A stretch of 64,000 nucleotides of DNA from Sphingobacterium cellulitidis (GTDB lineage: Bacteria > Bacteroidota > Bacteroidia > Sphingobacteriales > Sphingobacteriaceae), in contig NOUX01000004.1 in the NCBI GenBank assembly GCA_002245855.1, positions 186,001 through 250,000 on the forward strand. The letters run 5' to 3'. Position numbers and translations under genes: made by a program. Under the pieces are notes generated by a model. That model worked only from the letters and a program-made list of their open reading frames with translations. It searched no databases and was not told the DNA's origin. This document shows positions 18,925 to 27,692 of this stretch, in pieces. How positions within the stretch are numbered: position 1 is the first letter of the stretch; each line of letters starts with the position of its first letter.

Positions 18925-20829
18925 ATGTCCAAATTTCAGCTTTATATTATATGCGCCTTATTAAGCCTAATCCATCTTTTTGTGAATGGGCAGGAATTTG
19001 AACAGTTGTCAAATAAATTGAATCAAGCAAAAAATCAAGAAGAGAAATTCAGTGCCCTTCTGAAGTTATCCGATTATTGGTCTTATCGTGATACTGCAAA
19101 ATCCTTTGAATCCTTAAAAATAGCACAGCTATTAATCGAAGGCGATAAATACAGACAAGCACGATATTTATTTTATCAAGCTGGGGTTTATTATGGCTAT
19201 GATAATCCTAAAAGCCAAAAACTCTATATGGAGGCTGAAGAATACTTTAAGCATATAGAAAGTCCTGAAGCTTACGGTTATAGAGCGAAATTGTGGCATA
19301 ATTACGGATCGCTGGAACAGCAATCTGATAATGATAAGCTATTTCTGGACATCACCCTAAATTATTGTATTCCCTTTGCCATTAAATCAGGAGATAATAA
19401 TCTGTTAATGAGTTATTTTACAGATGTAGGAATGGTTTTTTATAATAATAATGAATATGGGAAAGCCATGGATTATTATGAAAAAGCAGTCTCGTTGGTA
19501 AAAACAGAACAGGATGAAACTGAAAACCTACTTTGGACCTATCTCAACATGTTCGATGTCTATTTCTATCAAAAGGAACGAGATAAACAGATGCGAATCT
19601 TGGAGAAAGCAGAAGCGCTCTTGAAGAAACTGCCAGAACAAAAACTCGCCGGAGCATTATATAAAAATAAGGCTCGCTCCTTAAATCAGGAAGGAAAATA
19701 TGTAGAAGCCCTCCAAAATATTGAAAAGGGGATGGCTGCTGCCAAGGAATATAATTCTTATTGGGACTTTTACTCCCTAAAATATGAAAAGGCTCAGATC
19801 TATAAGAACTCAGGAAATTTGCAAGCAGCAAAAACAGAGCTTGCCGAGCTCTTGAATGATACTCGTGGATCTGCAATGACCAAAAGCCGCTTGGCAATTA
19901 TTACTGAACTCGCTCAATTGGAATTCCAATTAGGGAATTATAAAGGAGCTTATGAGTTAATTCTAAAACATAAACTCGCAAATGATAGCTTAAGTGCTTT
20001 GGATTTCAGAAAGCAACTTGCGGAGATGGAAACCCAATATCGGACCAAGGAAAAGGAACAAGAAATTGAAATTCTCGAAAACCGGAACCTATTGAACCGA
20101 GCGTTAATCTTTGGTGGAGCCTTTTTGGTTCTTGTATTGGGATCATGGCTATGGTACGCTTGGAACGTTCGTAAAAAAAGGAATTTAAAGGATACTATTT
20201 TACTGCGGCAACAACGTGAAATTGATGTTGCCAAAGCATTGGTAGAAGGAGAGGAGCAGGAACGAAAAAGGGTGGCAAGAGAGCTCCATGATGGATTATT
20301 GGGCCGTGTGACTGGACTGAAAATGAATGTCGAACGAATAGCGAGAGATAAATCTCAAAATGAATACCCCATGATGATCAGTGAACTGGAAACTGTTATC
20401 AACGATTTAAGGCATACTGCTCAAAACTTGGAACCTTCAATCCTAAAAAGGAATGGATTGAATGAAGCTATTCAACATTTCTGCCAATCTATGCAGACAG
20501 ATAAAACCAAGATTTCCTATTATGGGCATGGGATGGAAGTTATTACTGAAAAAAACTTACAGCTTTCGATTTATAGAATCGTGCAGGAGTTGGTTACCAA
20601 TGCAGTAAAACATGCCAATGCATCCCATATTTTATTGCAATGTTCCCTGGAGAATAATTACCTCTTGATTGAGGCTGAAGATAATGGAAAAGGATTTGAC
20701 CCTGTAAAAATCAATCGGAATATGGGATTGGATAACTTGGAATCTCGATTAAAAACCATGTCTGGAAGCATGAAAATTGATTCCAAGCCGAATGAAGGAA
20801 CCCATATTATTATTGAATGTCAATTGTAA
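18925..20829 (+). CDS. TPR-containing sensor histidine kinase (HisKA_3)
   Basis: About 634 residues: signal peptide, a periplasmic array of TPR-like helices (about 20-370), coiled coil, one membrane helix (FGGAFLVLVLGSWLWYAW), then HisKA_3 dimerisation with the phospho-acceptor in RELHDGLLGR and a HATPase_c domain (QELVTNAVKHANA N-box, EDNGKGFD G-box). I prefer ATG 18925 (MSKFQ), just before the signal peptide, to the upstream start at 18883. It forms a two-component pair with the regulator 3 bases downstream. Such TPR-type kinases are common in Bacteroidota; the stimulus is unknown. Confidence 0.88.
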   Translation: MSKFQLYIICALLSLIHLFVNGQEFEQLSNKLNQAKNQEEKFSALLKLSDYWSYRDTAKSFESLKIAQLLIEGDKYRQARYLFYQAGVYYGYDNPKSQKLYMEAEEYFKHIESPEAYGYRAKLWHNYGSLEQQSDNDKLFLDITLNYCIPFAIKSGDNNLLMSYFTDVGMVFYNNNEYGKAMDYYEKAVSLVKTEQDETENLLWTYLNMFDVYFYQKERDKQMRILEKAEALLKKLPEQKLAGALYKNKARSLNQEGKYVEALQNIEKGMAAAKEYNSYWDFYSLKYEKAQIYKNSGNLQAAKTELAELLNDTRGSAMTKSRLAIITELAQLEFQLGNYKGAYELILKHKLANDSLSALDFRKQLAEMETQYRTKEKEQEIEILENRNLLNRALIFGGAFLVLVLGSWLWYAWNVRKKRNLKDTILLRQQREIDVAKALVEGEEQERKRVARELHDGLLGRVTGLKMNVERIARDKSQNEYPMMISELETVINDLRHTAQNLEPSILKRNGLNEAIQHFCQSMQTDKTKISYYGHGMEVITEKNLQLSIYRIVQELVTNAVKHANASHILLQCSLENNYLLIEAEDNGKGFDPVKINRNMGLDNLESRLKTMSGSMKIDSKPNEGTHIIIECQL

Positions 20830-20832
20830 ATT

Positions 20833-21459
20833 ATGATTAGAACTATTATATGCGATGACCATCCCTTGATAACTCAAGGATTAAGAAGTTACCTCGCTTC
20901 TCATGATGAAATACAAATTATTGGTGCTAGTTCTACCGCTAGTGACCTTAAAGGCATTTTGTGTGAAGAAGAAATTGATGTTTTACTTTTGGATATCCAA
21001 TTGCCGGATGGGAATGGAGTTGAAATATGTGCCGAAATCAATCAGGAATACCCCCATATCAAGGTTTTAGGACTTAGTAATTTGGATGATCGGCATGTTA
21101 TTCTTCGGATGTTGAATGCAGGAGCTTCGGGTTATCTGCTTAAAAGTGCTGCGATGGATGAAATTGTGAAAGCTATTTTGCATATCTATGCAGGTGGGGT
21201 TTATTTGGATCAGAATGCACAAAAAAGTCTGGGTTCATCGCAAGTGAACCTCGCTGAAGAATTTCCGCCAATTACACGTCGTGAAAAGGAAATCATTAAA
21301 TACCTCGCCCAAGGCTTAAGCTCTGTACAAATCGCTGAAAAAATGTTTGTTAGTCCATTTACCGTCGATACCCATCGTAGAAATCTCCTTCAGAAATTTA
21401 ATGTCAACAAAACCGTCAACCTATTGCAGAAAATAAAGGATTTAGGCTTGGAAGATTAA
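20833..21459 (+). CDS. NarL/FixJ-type response regulator
   Basis: A 208-residue regulator. The receiver domain shows the acidic pocket DDHPL, the phospho-acceptor Asp in LLLDIQLPDG and the conserved Lys in YLLKSAA. The C-terminal LuxR helix-turn-helix begins at PPITRREKEIIKYLAQG and ends VDTHRRNLLQKFNV. It is the cognate partner of the HisKA_3 kinase immediately upstream. Target genes are unknown; the repeat protein gene downstream has its own promoter-like element and is a candidate. Confidence 0.93.
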   Translation: MIRTIICDDHPLITQGLRSYLASHDEIQIIGASSTASDLKGILCEEEIDVLLLDIQLPDGNGVEICAEINQEYPHIKVLGLSNLDDRHVILRMLNAGASGYLLKSAAMDEIVKAILHIYAGGVYLDQNAQKSLGSSQVNLAEEFPPITRREKEIIKYLAQGLSSVQIAEKMFVSPFTVDTHRRNLLQKFNVNKTVNLLQKIKDLGLED

Positions 21460-21520
21460 TCTCTTCAGATCAAAAACTAATGTTTTTATTCATTTAAAAT
21501 TTAATCGTCAAGGTTAAACT

Positions 21521-21528
21521 TATCTTTG
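21521..21528 (+). promoter_or_regulatory. Bacteroidota -7 element TATCTTTG
   Basis: An exact match to TAnnTTTG, 41 bases before the ATG of the repeat protein at 21569. No clear -33 TTTG is seen at the expected distance. Confidence 0.5.
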
Positions 21529-21568
21529 AATTTCTTGTCTTACCAGTAGACAATTTAATTAATGACCT

Positions 21569-22252
21569 ATGCGATATTTTACTGGCCTTTTATTACTGTT
21601 TATTTCATTACAAACTGGTTTTTCTCAGCAAATCTGGTTAAGTGGAAATCAAACAAAACAAGACTTTGGAATCCAATTTAATGAAGCTCATTTTCTGGTC
21701 AGCATTCAAGGGAAAATATTGGCAGTCGATCCCGTAATTGTTGATGATTTCCATAATAGAATTGATTACGATTTTGATAATAAGGTTAGATCTATCTCCG
21801 GTTTAAGATTGGATTATGATTTTCAGGGTCGAATCCGATCCATTGGAAATCTTGACTTCCATTATGACTTTGATGATAGGATTGACAGGATAGGGGATCA
21901 AAGAATCGACTATAATTCTATTGATAATAGTGTTTCTAGAATAGGAAACCGTAGAGTGAAATACAGTTTTTTTAATCAGGGGGTTGAACAAATTGGAGAT
22001 GAAAAAATCGAGTATGATTTTGATAATCGAGTTGAAAGAATAGGAAATGATAAGGTGTACTATGATCTATGGAATAGGATCAGTCAAATTGGAAATGTAA
22101 AGGTTGATTATGATTTACGAAATATGGTCAGATCAATAGGAGATATGGTTTTCAATTATGACCTCTGGAATAGATTGACTTCCATTTCTGGAGGTACTGA
22201 CAACCATTATGTTCATCGCTATTGGTTAATTTTAAGGTTGAATAGAAACTGA
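21569..22252 (+). CDS. Secreted protein of about 20-residue YDF/IG repeats
   Basis: A 227-residue protein with a signal peptide (ends GFSQQ) and then seven to eight tandem repeats of about 19-20 residues with consensus YDFxNRVxxIGNxKV, seen as IDYDFDNKVRSISG, LDYDFQGRIRSIGN, FHYDFDDRIDRIGD and onward to YDLWNRLTSISG. The pattern is like YD/RHS-type beta-hairpin repeats but shorter, suggesting an elongated beta structure outside the cytoplasm. No enzyme motifs are seen, and I know no function. It follows the two-component pair by 109 bases. Confidence 0.65.
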   Translation: MRYFTGLLLLFISLQTGFSQQIWLSGNQTKQDFGIQFNEAHFLVSIQGKILAVDPVIVDDFHNRIDYDFDNKVRSISGLRLDYDFQGRIRSIGNLDFHYDFDDRIDRIGDQRIDYNSIDNSVSRIGNRRVKYSFFNQGVEQIGDEKIEYDFDNRVERIGNDKVYYDLWNRISQIGNVKVDYDLRNMVRSIGDMVFNYDLWNRLTSISGGTDNHYVHRYWLILRLNRN

Positions 22253-22323
22253 TTAATAGAAACTAAGGTATAGGAAATTTATTGAAATTTTTATAGATTT
22301 AATTATCTGTAAATTAATGATTC

Positions 22324-22926
22324 ATGAAAAAGGCAATTGTATTCTTAATCTTTCCTTTGTTGTTATCCCTGACTTCCTGTAATAAAATCCTGATGAGTGC
22401 CGCTGGATTGAAGAAAATCCAGAAATTCGATTCAGTGAATTTTGAAAAAACGACCGAATATTTCAAAGAACTCTACCCTGCAACCCAATCCATCTACGTT
22501 TCAGACTCTGCTTTTACAACATACAGAAAATCCTTTGCCGAATTCTCCCGTAATGAACTCGATCAGCCTATTCAAATTTTATACTTTGATAAGGATCAAC
22601 TTAAATCATTTCATGCAAACTGCTATGCTAAGCCCTCATTGACCATGAGGTTAGATTGGAACTATGAAGGCAAATTTGACAACTATTTCCCCAAAACAGC
22701 ATTAGAAATACCGAATAATAAAGGCCTACATTCCATTATATCCAATTTCAATATCCCAGTATCAAAAGATCAAAGCACCATTGTCTTCTTCTGGAGCAAC
22801 ATGTTGAACCGAGAAAGCAAAAGAGCCTTTAAACAAATCGTAGATAATATCCACAAGTCCCCAAATCATGAACAACCCAATGTCATCGCTATTAACACCG
22901 ACAATTCTTTTATTGGCTTTGAATAA
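22324..22926 (+). CDS. Hypothetical lipoprotein, possibly degenerate thioredoxin-like
   Basis: A 200-residue protein with a lipoprotein signal (LLLSLTSC). The C-terminal half (STIVFFWSNMLNRESKRAF then NVIAINTDNS) looks like the beta-alpha-beta core of TlpA-type thioredoxin folds but has no CxxC, so a redox role is unlikely. The fold assignment is tentative. It is isolated on the plus strand with dispersed repeats behind it. Confidence 0.55.
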   Translation: MKKAIVFLIFPLLLSLTSCNKILMSAAGLKKIQKFDSVNFEKTTEYFKELYPATQSIYVSDSAFTTYRKSFAEFSRNELDQPIQILYFDKDQLKSFHANCYAKPSLTMRLDWNYEGKFDNYFPKTALEIPNNKGLHSIISNFNIPVSKDQSTIVFFWSNMLNRESKRAFKQIVDNIHKSPNHEQPNVIAINTDNSFIGFE

Positions 22927-22967
22927 CAAAAATCTATTTCAACTATACTGAATGGGCACAGGTTAGA

Positions 22968-23155
22968 GGGCGTATGCAATCCGCCCCTACAATGCGTTTT
23001 AAATATCCATTATCCATTCCATCCTACATTATCAAACCCCATCGGGGTGACATATTTGTAGCAAAAAATCATTTACCAACACACAGCCCCATCGGGGCGA
23101 CATATTTGTTGTACCCATTTTATCATAAATGGGCGTATGCAATCCGCCCCTACAA
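22968..23155. repeat. Short dispersed repeat A, two identical copies
   Basis: A 25-base unit starting GGGCGTATGCAATCCGCCCC is present at 22968-22992 and again, identical, at 23131-23155. Each copy contains the inverted repeat GGGCG...CGCCC. I recognise similar sequences from intergenic regions of many bacterial genomes. The pair brackets repeat B. Confidence 0.75.
23037..23111. repeat. Short dispersed repeat B, two copies
   Basis: A 25-base unit starting CCCCATCGGGGTGACATATT is at 23037-23061 and again with two differences at 23087-23111, 50 bases apart. The CCCCATCGGGG part can form a small hairpin. Together with repeat A it fills most of the 427-base gap 22927-23353, which holds no convincing gene. 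Confidence 0.7.
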
Positions 23156-23353
23156 CCCGTTTCATATATCCTTTCCTACATCCAACAAAAATTACCTGAT
23201 TACAGGTAAAATCAATACTGATTTTAAGGGATTGACTAACATTCCTTCAGCCTATATTTTTGATAAACACAACTGAGTAAACATCTGAAATGCATTTCAG
23301 AAAGGATTTACTCCATAAAATCTAATAGATCTAAAAAAAATTAAATATTTATT

Positions 23354-23782
23354 ATGAAAAGAATAATCAAATTAAAAGGGATGTTTGCTATGCTAATTAT
23401 GTTGGTAGGATTAGCAACAATTGTATCCAGCTGTTCTAAGGATGACGACAATCCTGACACTGGAGGTGGAGGTATTGACGCCGCTGTAGGAACCTATAAA
23501 GGGACTATAAAAATTATTGGTGGAGATGAGAAGTATAATGAGCTGATCGAGGTAACAAAAGTATCGAATGATAAAATAAAGATTACTGCTAAGAACAGCA
23601 GTTTAAATCTGCCTGTAAAAGAGGTTCAGGTCTATAATAATGCAGGTCAAGGAATTCTGACCACTTCCACTGAGCCAAATGGAATTTTCATTTATACCGT
23701 GTCAAATAAGGCGGTATCTTTTGTTGCTAAGGTAACTTCTGAAGGTGAAAAAATGTATAGCTTCGAAGGTTCAAAGCAATAA
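23354..23782 (+). CDS. Hypothetical lipoprotein
   Basis: A 142-residue protein with a clear lipobox (VSSCSKDDDN) and a Gly/Asp linker, followed by a roughly 110-residue beta-rich domain (YKGTIKIIGGDEKYNE, VSNDKIKITAKNS). It resembles small surface lipoproteins common in Bacteroidota. No function can be assigned. It is monocistronic with its own terminator. Confidence 0.65.
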   Translation: MKRIIKLKGMFAMLIMLVGLATIVSSCSKDDDNPDTGGGGIDAAVGTYKGTIKIIGGDEKYNELIEVTKVSNDKIKITAKNSSLNLPVKEVQVYNNAGQGILTTSTEPNGIFIYTVSNKAVSFVAKVTSEGEKMYSFEGSKQ

Positions 23783-23830
23783 TTTAGAACCAAATTAGTA
23801 AAGTTTTTTTCAAGATAATACTACACTATG

Positions 23831-23869
23831 AAGGTCATTTGAAATGGTTTTAACCTATCAAATGACCTT
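23831..23869. terminator. Intrinsic terminator
   Basis: A 12-bp stem AAGGTCATTTGA / TCAAATGACCTT with a 15-base loop, followed by TCTTTATTTC on the plus strand. It ends the lipoprotein transcript and separates it from the converging sigma factor gene. Confidence 0.75.
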
Positions 23870-23955
23870 TCTTTATTTCAATTCTCTAGGAGAAATTGAT
23901 GGATTATTTGCTAGAAAAATGGGTGTTAACTTCTCGTATTTACTCAGCCGAAGAA

Positions 23956-24612
23956 TTAAATTTCTTCAATTTTTTTCATGACTCTTTCGGTAAAGGGATT
24001 ACAATAGCATAGGTTGAAATCGAAGAGTTCTTCCGCGGAATAGGATTTTTCAATTTCTGAACGCAACATCCCCTTTGCTCTATTCAGGCGAACCTTAACA
24101 TTCGCTTCACTGATGTCAAGCAAGTTTGAAGTTTCCGAAATATTTAACCCATTGATCTCCCGCAGTGCAAAAACCAATCTATAATCTTCAGGGATCCTCA
24201 GCAGGGAGGCTTCAATTATTCTTCCCAATTCATGGCTATAAACTTCCCTTTGAGCGTCGTTATTCGTGTTGTTGAACATAGGCCTTACATTTTCATTGAT
24301 AAGTTCATTGGCAAGTTCGTTTTTGAAGCTGAACTTCTGTTTTTTACGATAGCAGTTATTCAGCATAATCCGGATGATCCAGGTTTTAAAACTGGAACCT
24401 TGTTTAAATTGAGCCAAACTTTTGAATGCATCGATATAACTATCTTGCATCAAATCCTGCGTATCCTCATGATTGTAATTATAAGAGCGGCCAATCTTAT
24501 AGAGATAGGAGTTAAAGCGCCTGACAATGATCTCATACAATGGCTTTTCTCCATGTAATATGCGCTCGATAATTTCAGGTTCCGTTAATTGCTCTGTCTG
24601 ATTCATGATCAT
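23956..24612 (-). CDS. RNA polymerase ECF-type sigma factor
   Basis: A 218-residue sigma-70 family protein with region 2 (DTQDLMQDSYIDAFKSLAQF and FKTWIIRIMLNNCYRKKQK) and region 4 (LNISETSNLLDISEANVKVRLNRAK). No anti-sigma gene is adjacent. The stop of the upstream DoxX-like gene and this ATG overlap as TAATG, so the two are translationally coupled. The C-terminus has a CYC pair of unknown meaning. Confidence 0.88.
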   Translation of the reverse strand: MIMNQTEQLTEPEIIERILHGEKPLYEIIVRRFNSYLYKIGRSYNYNHEDTQDLMQDSYIDAFKSLAQFKQGSSFKTWIIRIMLNNCYRKKQKFSFKNELANELINENVRPMFNNTNNDAQREVYSHELGRIIEASLLRIPEDYRLVFALREINGLNISETSNLLDISEANVKVRLNRAKGMLRSEIEKSYSAEELFDFNLCYCNPFTERVMKKIEEI

Positions 24613-24995
24613 TATCCTACTATTTTTGCTAGTCTGGCCATGGATAAGGCGGCAATGGCCATAACCAAATCACGTACTGCCACATCTACATACATAAATC
24701 CCGCTAATAAGGTAATTGCAATCAAGGTCAGCCATGCCGCAACAATAAGACCTCCAATTTCAGCTTTCTTGAACACAATAATCCCCGCCACAATTTCTAT
24801 AACCCCAACAATCATCATAAATACCGAAACTGAAACCGGCAACAGGGACGCAAAGGATGGGTTTACATATTGGGACCAATCTGTAAGCAAGTTAGTGAAT
24901 TTGTCCGCGCCAGCAACAATAGGTACAATGACAAATGTGTATTTTAATAAATTGAATGTTGATACCAAACTGGTATTTTTGATTGAACTTTCCAT
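24612..24995 (-). CDS. Small DoxX-like four-helix membrane protein
   Basis: A 127-residue protein with four predicted membrane helices (near residues 18-34, 55-75, 82-103 and 105-125). The ADKF motif after helix 1 is reminiscent of DoxX-like proteins. Its physiological role is unknown. It lies upstream of and overlaps the sigma factor gene by one base. Confidence 0.6.
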   Translation of the reverse strand: MESSIKNTSLVSTFNLLKYTFVIVPIVAGADKFTNLLTDWSQYVNPSFASLLPVSVSVFMMIVGVIEIVAGIIVFKKAEIGGLIVAAWLTLIAITLLAGFMYVDVAVRDLVMAIAALSMARLAKIVG

Positions 24996-25074
24996 GTTTT
25001 TTCTTTTTAATAAGTTTGTACTTAATTAGGGTAAGTGACAAATGGAAAGGTTACAAGAGAATTGGATTTTTTTC

Positions 25075-25575
25075 CTAAAATCCAGCTTTGATTTTTTCAA
25101 TCCTGTTCAATGCAAGGCTATATTCAAGTTCATGTCTGGGAAACAATATTTTTAACCCTGAAAAGAAATCTATCGCTTCCTGAATCATAATGGCAAAAAA
25201 TGATTTTGCATCTATATTGATGCTGTTTTCATCAATGGTCATCTTGATTCTATCCGCATTTAATTCAATGGACACAGGTAAGGGTTGACTAGGGAAGGTA
25301 AAATAGCTTTTTGATGCGGTTTGCAACTCTTCAATTGAATTGATAAAATAATGCCAGAGATCTGTGATATCATCCCAATAACTGTAATCCATGAGAATTT
25401 TATCTTTATAGCTCATTAATAGGACACCATCCAAAAACTCAGGGTCTAATCCACTAACGTCTTTATACAGCATTTCCGAAAGTGGAGTGAATTTGGAATG
25501 ATCTATCTTTCGGACATTCTTAATCTTATAATTCTTATCATTGATAAGGCAAGTTTTTAGAATTAAATCCTCCAT
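25075..25575 (-). CDS. Hypothetical cytoplasmic protein
   Basis: A 166-residue protein without signal peptide or membrane helix. Notable segments are DYSYWDDITDLWHYFINSIEEL and the C-terminal HELEYSLALNRIEKIKAGF helix. I do not recognise a family; the composition and absence of a signal suggest a soluble cytoplasmic protein. It stands alone on the minus strand. Confidence 0.6.
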   Translation of the reverse strand: MEDLILKTCLINDKNYKIKNVRKIDHSKFTPLSEMLYKDVSGLDPEFLDGVLLMSYKDKILMDYSYWDDITDLWHYFINSIEELQTASKSYFTFPSQPLPVSIELNADRIKMTIDENSINIDAKSFFAIMIQEAIDFFSGLKILFPRHELEYSLALNRIEKIKAGF

Positions 25576-25740
25576 TGATTAATGTGATAAATTTTCTATT
25601 AAATCTAGTTATTCTACCAGGATCCAACAACCAAAAGCTGATGGATATTTAACAAAATATCAACCGCTTAATAAATGTTTGCTACAAAACGATAATTAAT
25701 AGAATTTCCAGTATTTTAGACTAGAATAAATATAATTAAA

Positions 25741-26232
25741 ATGCACTTAAGCCAAGACCCTAACTATCCAACTGTTAAAGGTGATAAAGTAATTTTAAAG
25801 CAAATAGCTCTTTCTGATCTGGGAGATATCATGGAAATCTGTTATTATGATGGAGTTTTGCCATCCACCCAAATTGAAACCATTGAAACTCTTGAGAAAA
25901 TATATAAGGATTATTTAAATGGGGAAGCTATTCATTGGGGAATTTATGATTCGCAAAGCATGCAAATTGTTGGTACTTGTGGTTATTATCGTGGATTCAA
26001 AGATAATGCTGGAGAACTGGGCTGCATTTTGCTTTCTGATTATTATGGCAAAGGATATATGACTCAGGCACTTCAGCAAGCCATTGATTATGGAAGAACT
26101 AACTTAAAGCTGAAGCGTATTTTTGCAATTACTAATCAGGATAATAAAAAGGCAATTGAATTATTGCAAAGGTTGAACTTCATAGAAATTCAAAATTTAG
26201 ACGATAATTGCGTAGAATTTGATCTCAAATAA
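25741..26232 (+). CDS. GNAT acetyltransferase, RimJ/RimL type
   Basis: A 163-residue protein with the RimJ/RimL-like layout: VILKQIALSDLGDIMEIC at the start, GELGCILLSDYYGKGYMTQAL as motif A (acetyl-CoA loop GKGYM) and ITNQDNKKAIELLQRLNF at the end. The acceptor is unknown. It is monocistronic and convergent with a second GNAT gene. Confidence 0.82.
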   Translation: MHLSQDPNYPTVKGDKVILKQIALSDLGDIMEICYYDGVLPSTQIETIETLEKIYKDYLNGEAIHWGIYDSQSMQIVGTCGYYRGFKDNAGELGCILLSDYYGKGYMTQALQQAIDYGRTNLKLKRIFAITNQDNKKAIELLQRLNFIEIQNLDDNCVEFDLK

Positions 26233-26260
26233 TTGAAGGTAGCATCTTTTATCTTTCAAA

Positions 26261-26806
26261 CTACTTGGAAGCCAGATACTCATCTTTTAGTAAGGAATAT
26301 AAGGTTAAATCCAGGTATTTTTCATTGACATATTCCGCCTGCCTGAGAATCCCTTCTTTTTTAAAATTCAATTTTTGCGGAATAGCCTGACTTTTTAGAT
26401 TCTCAACAGCTGCTTTTATCTCAATTCTATTCAATCCCAATTCCTCAAATCCATAGGTTATCAATCTTTTACAGGATTTTACCACAATGCCTTTCCCATT
26501 TTTTTTCTGATCGATCCAATATCCTATTGCTCCTAATTTATTGTGCCTATTAAGATGATGTAATCCAATCCGACCTACCGCTTTCCCTTGATATATAATG
26601 GTAAAACTCGCCTCATAATGCTCCTGATTTTTAAAAATTGCATTTAGAATATACTCTCTAAAATCTGCTTCCTTCGCCATGTGGTCCACCCAAGGAAGAA
26701 ATACCGATAAATAATCCCTATTGTTTTGAATGATTTCGAATAACTCAGAAACATACATGATGGAAGAGCCTTCCAAAACGATGTCCTCATCTACAATTAA
26801 TTTCAT
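26261..26806 (-). CDS. GNAT acetyltransferase, RimJ/RimL type
   Basis: About 181 residues. Motif A is GAIGYWIDQKKNGKGIVVKSC, followed by RIEIKAAVENLKSQAIPQKLNFKKEG, typical of ribosomal-protein-serine acetyltransferase-like enzymes. ATG 26806 (MKLIV) is chosen because the alternative start at 26893 adds 29 residues without the fold. Substrate unknown. Confidence 0.82.
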   Translation of the reverse strand: MKLIVDEDIVLEGSSIMYVSELFEIIQNNRDYLSVFLPWVDHMAKEADFREYILNAIFKNQEHYEASFTIIYQGKAVGRIGLHHLNRHNKLGAIGYWIDQKKNGKGIVVKSCKRLITYGFEELGLNRIEIKAAVENLKSQAIPQKLNFKKEGILRQAEYVNEKYLDLTLYSLLKDEYLASK

Positions 26807-26975
26807 TTTGATTTTTTTCTTTTCATAATTGGTGCCCAAACTATTCAATATGATGCTAGGTAGATAAACCGATTGATTATGAGTGGGAATCAAATTTATA
26901 TTTTATTTTGCCCATAACCAACCTATTAAATCATAATTCTTGTCATAGGGCAAGTTTTTCCCCCGATTGATAGGC

Positions 26976-26983
26976 TAACTTTG
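26976..26983 (+). promoter_or_regulatory. Bacteroidota -7 element TAACTTTG
   Basis: An exact TAnnTTTG match 24 bases upstream of the DinB-like gene, giving a predicted leader of about 20 nt. No good -33 element is seen. Confidence 0.5.
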
Positions 26984-27007
26984 ATTAACACTAATAAATA
27001 AAAAATC

Positions 27008-27532
27008 ATGGAAAGAGCAAAATCAGCACAATTGAATATTATTATCCCTGCCTATAGGATGCATACCCAGACGTTTATCAATGTATTGGATGGCGTCTCT
27101 GAAGAAGATTCCAAGAAGAGAGTTGAAGACCGTACAAACAATTTAATTTGGATGGCTGGAAATTATGTGAATGTACGTTATAGCATGGGGTCAATTTTGG
27201 GATTAAAAGAAGAAGATCCTTATCAAGACCTATTTTATATGGGAAAAACATTAGATCCACAGAAAGAATACCCTTCTTTAAAGCAATTACTCGATAATTT
27301 TCATCACATTTCACCAAAAGTATATGAGGCATTATTGAATGCTGATGATAATCAACTCGCAGAAATCTTTGAAATCCATATGGATATTCCATTCATTAAA
27401 GAAGACAAATTGAACTTCATTGGTATGTGTATTGGAAGAGAGGATTACCTATGTGGTCAAATGGCCTTAATGCGTAGAATCTTAGACTATCCTAGCATGA
27501 AATACGATGTAGATAATAGCATTGGATATTAG
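27008..27532 (+). CDS. DinB-like four-helix protein
   Basis: A 174-residue helical protein resembling the DinB/YfiT-like bundle: a start with VLDGVSEEDSKKRVEDRTNNLIWMAGN and SLKQLLDNFHHISPKVYEALL later. The usual three metal-binding His residues are not all obvious, so this may be a divergent member. Enzymatic role is unknown; some relatives are thiol-dependent transferases. Confidence 0.6.
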   Translation: MERAKSAQLNIIIPAYRMHTQTFINVLDGVSEEDSKKRVEDRTNNLIWMAGNYVNVRYSMGSILGLKEEDPYQDLFYMGKTLDPQKEYPSLKQLLDNFHHISPKVYEALLNADDNQLAEIFEIHMDIPFIKEDKLNFIGMCIGREDYLCGQMALMRRILDYPSMKYDVDNSIGY

Positions 27533-27692
27533 GAAATAAAAAACTGAACTTCAAAGAACCCACTATTGGGGAGCTGTTTATTTAGGGTATTCATGGTAAA
27601 TTTGCTCCAATAGCAACAGCATTAGAGACTAACGCTTTGGACTCGTATTATCTCTGCAGGCATTAATGGGCTCATGGTCATACTGCCTGCTA

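Noticed and set aside
22974..23276. A 100-residue plus-strand ORF
   Set aside because: It is made of the dispersed repeats A and B and has no protein-like character.
24589..25029. A 146-residue plus-strand ORF
   Set aside because: It is the complement of the DoxX-like gene.
27533..27692. A gene fragment in the gap between the DinB-like gene and the TlpA gene
   Set aside because: Short protein-like stretches exist but I cannot support a family or a coherent frame.
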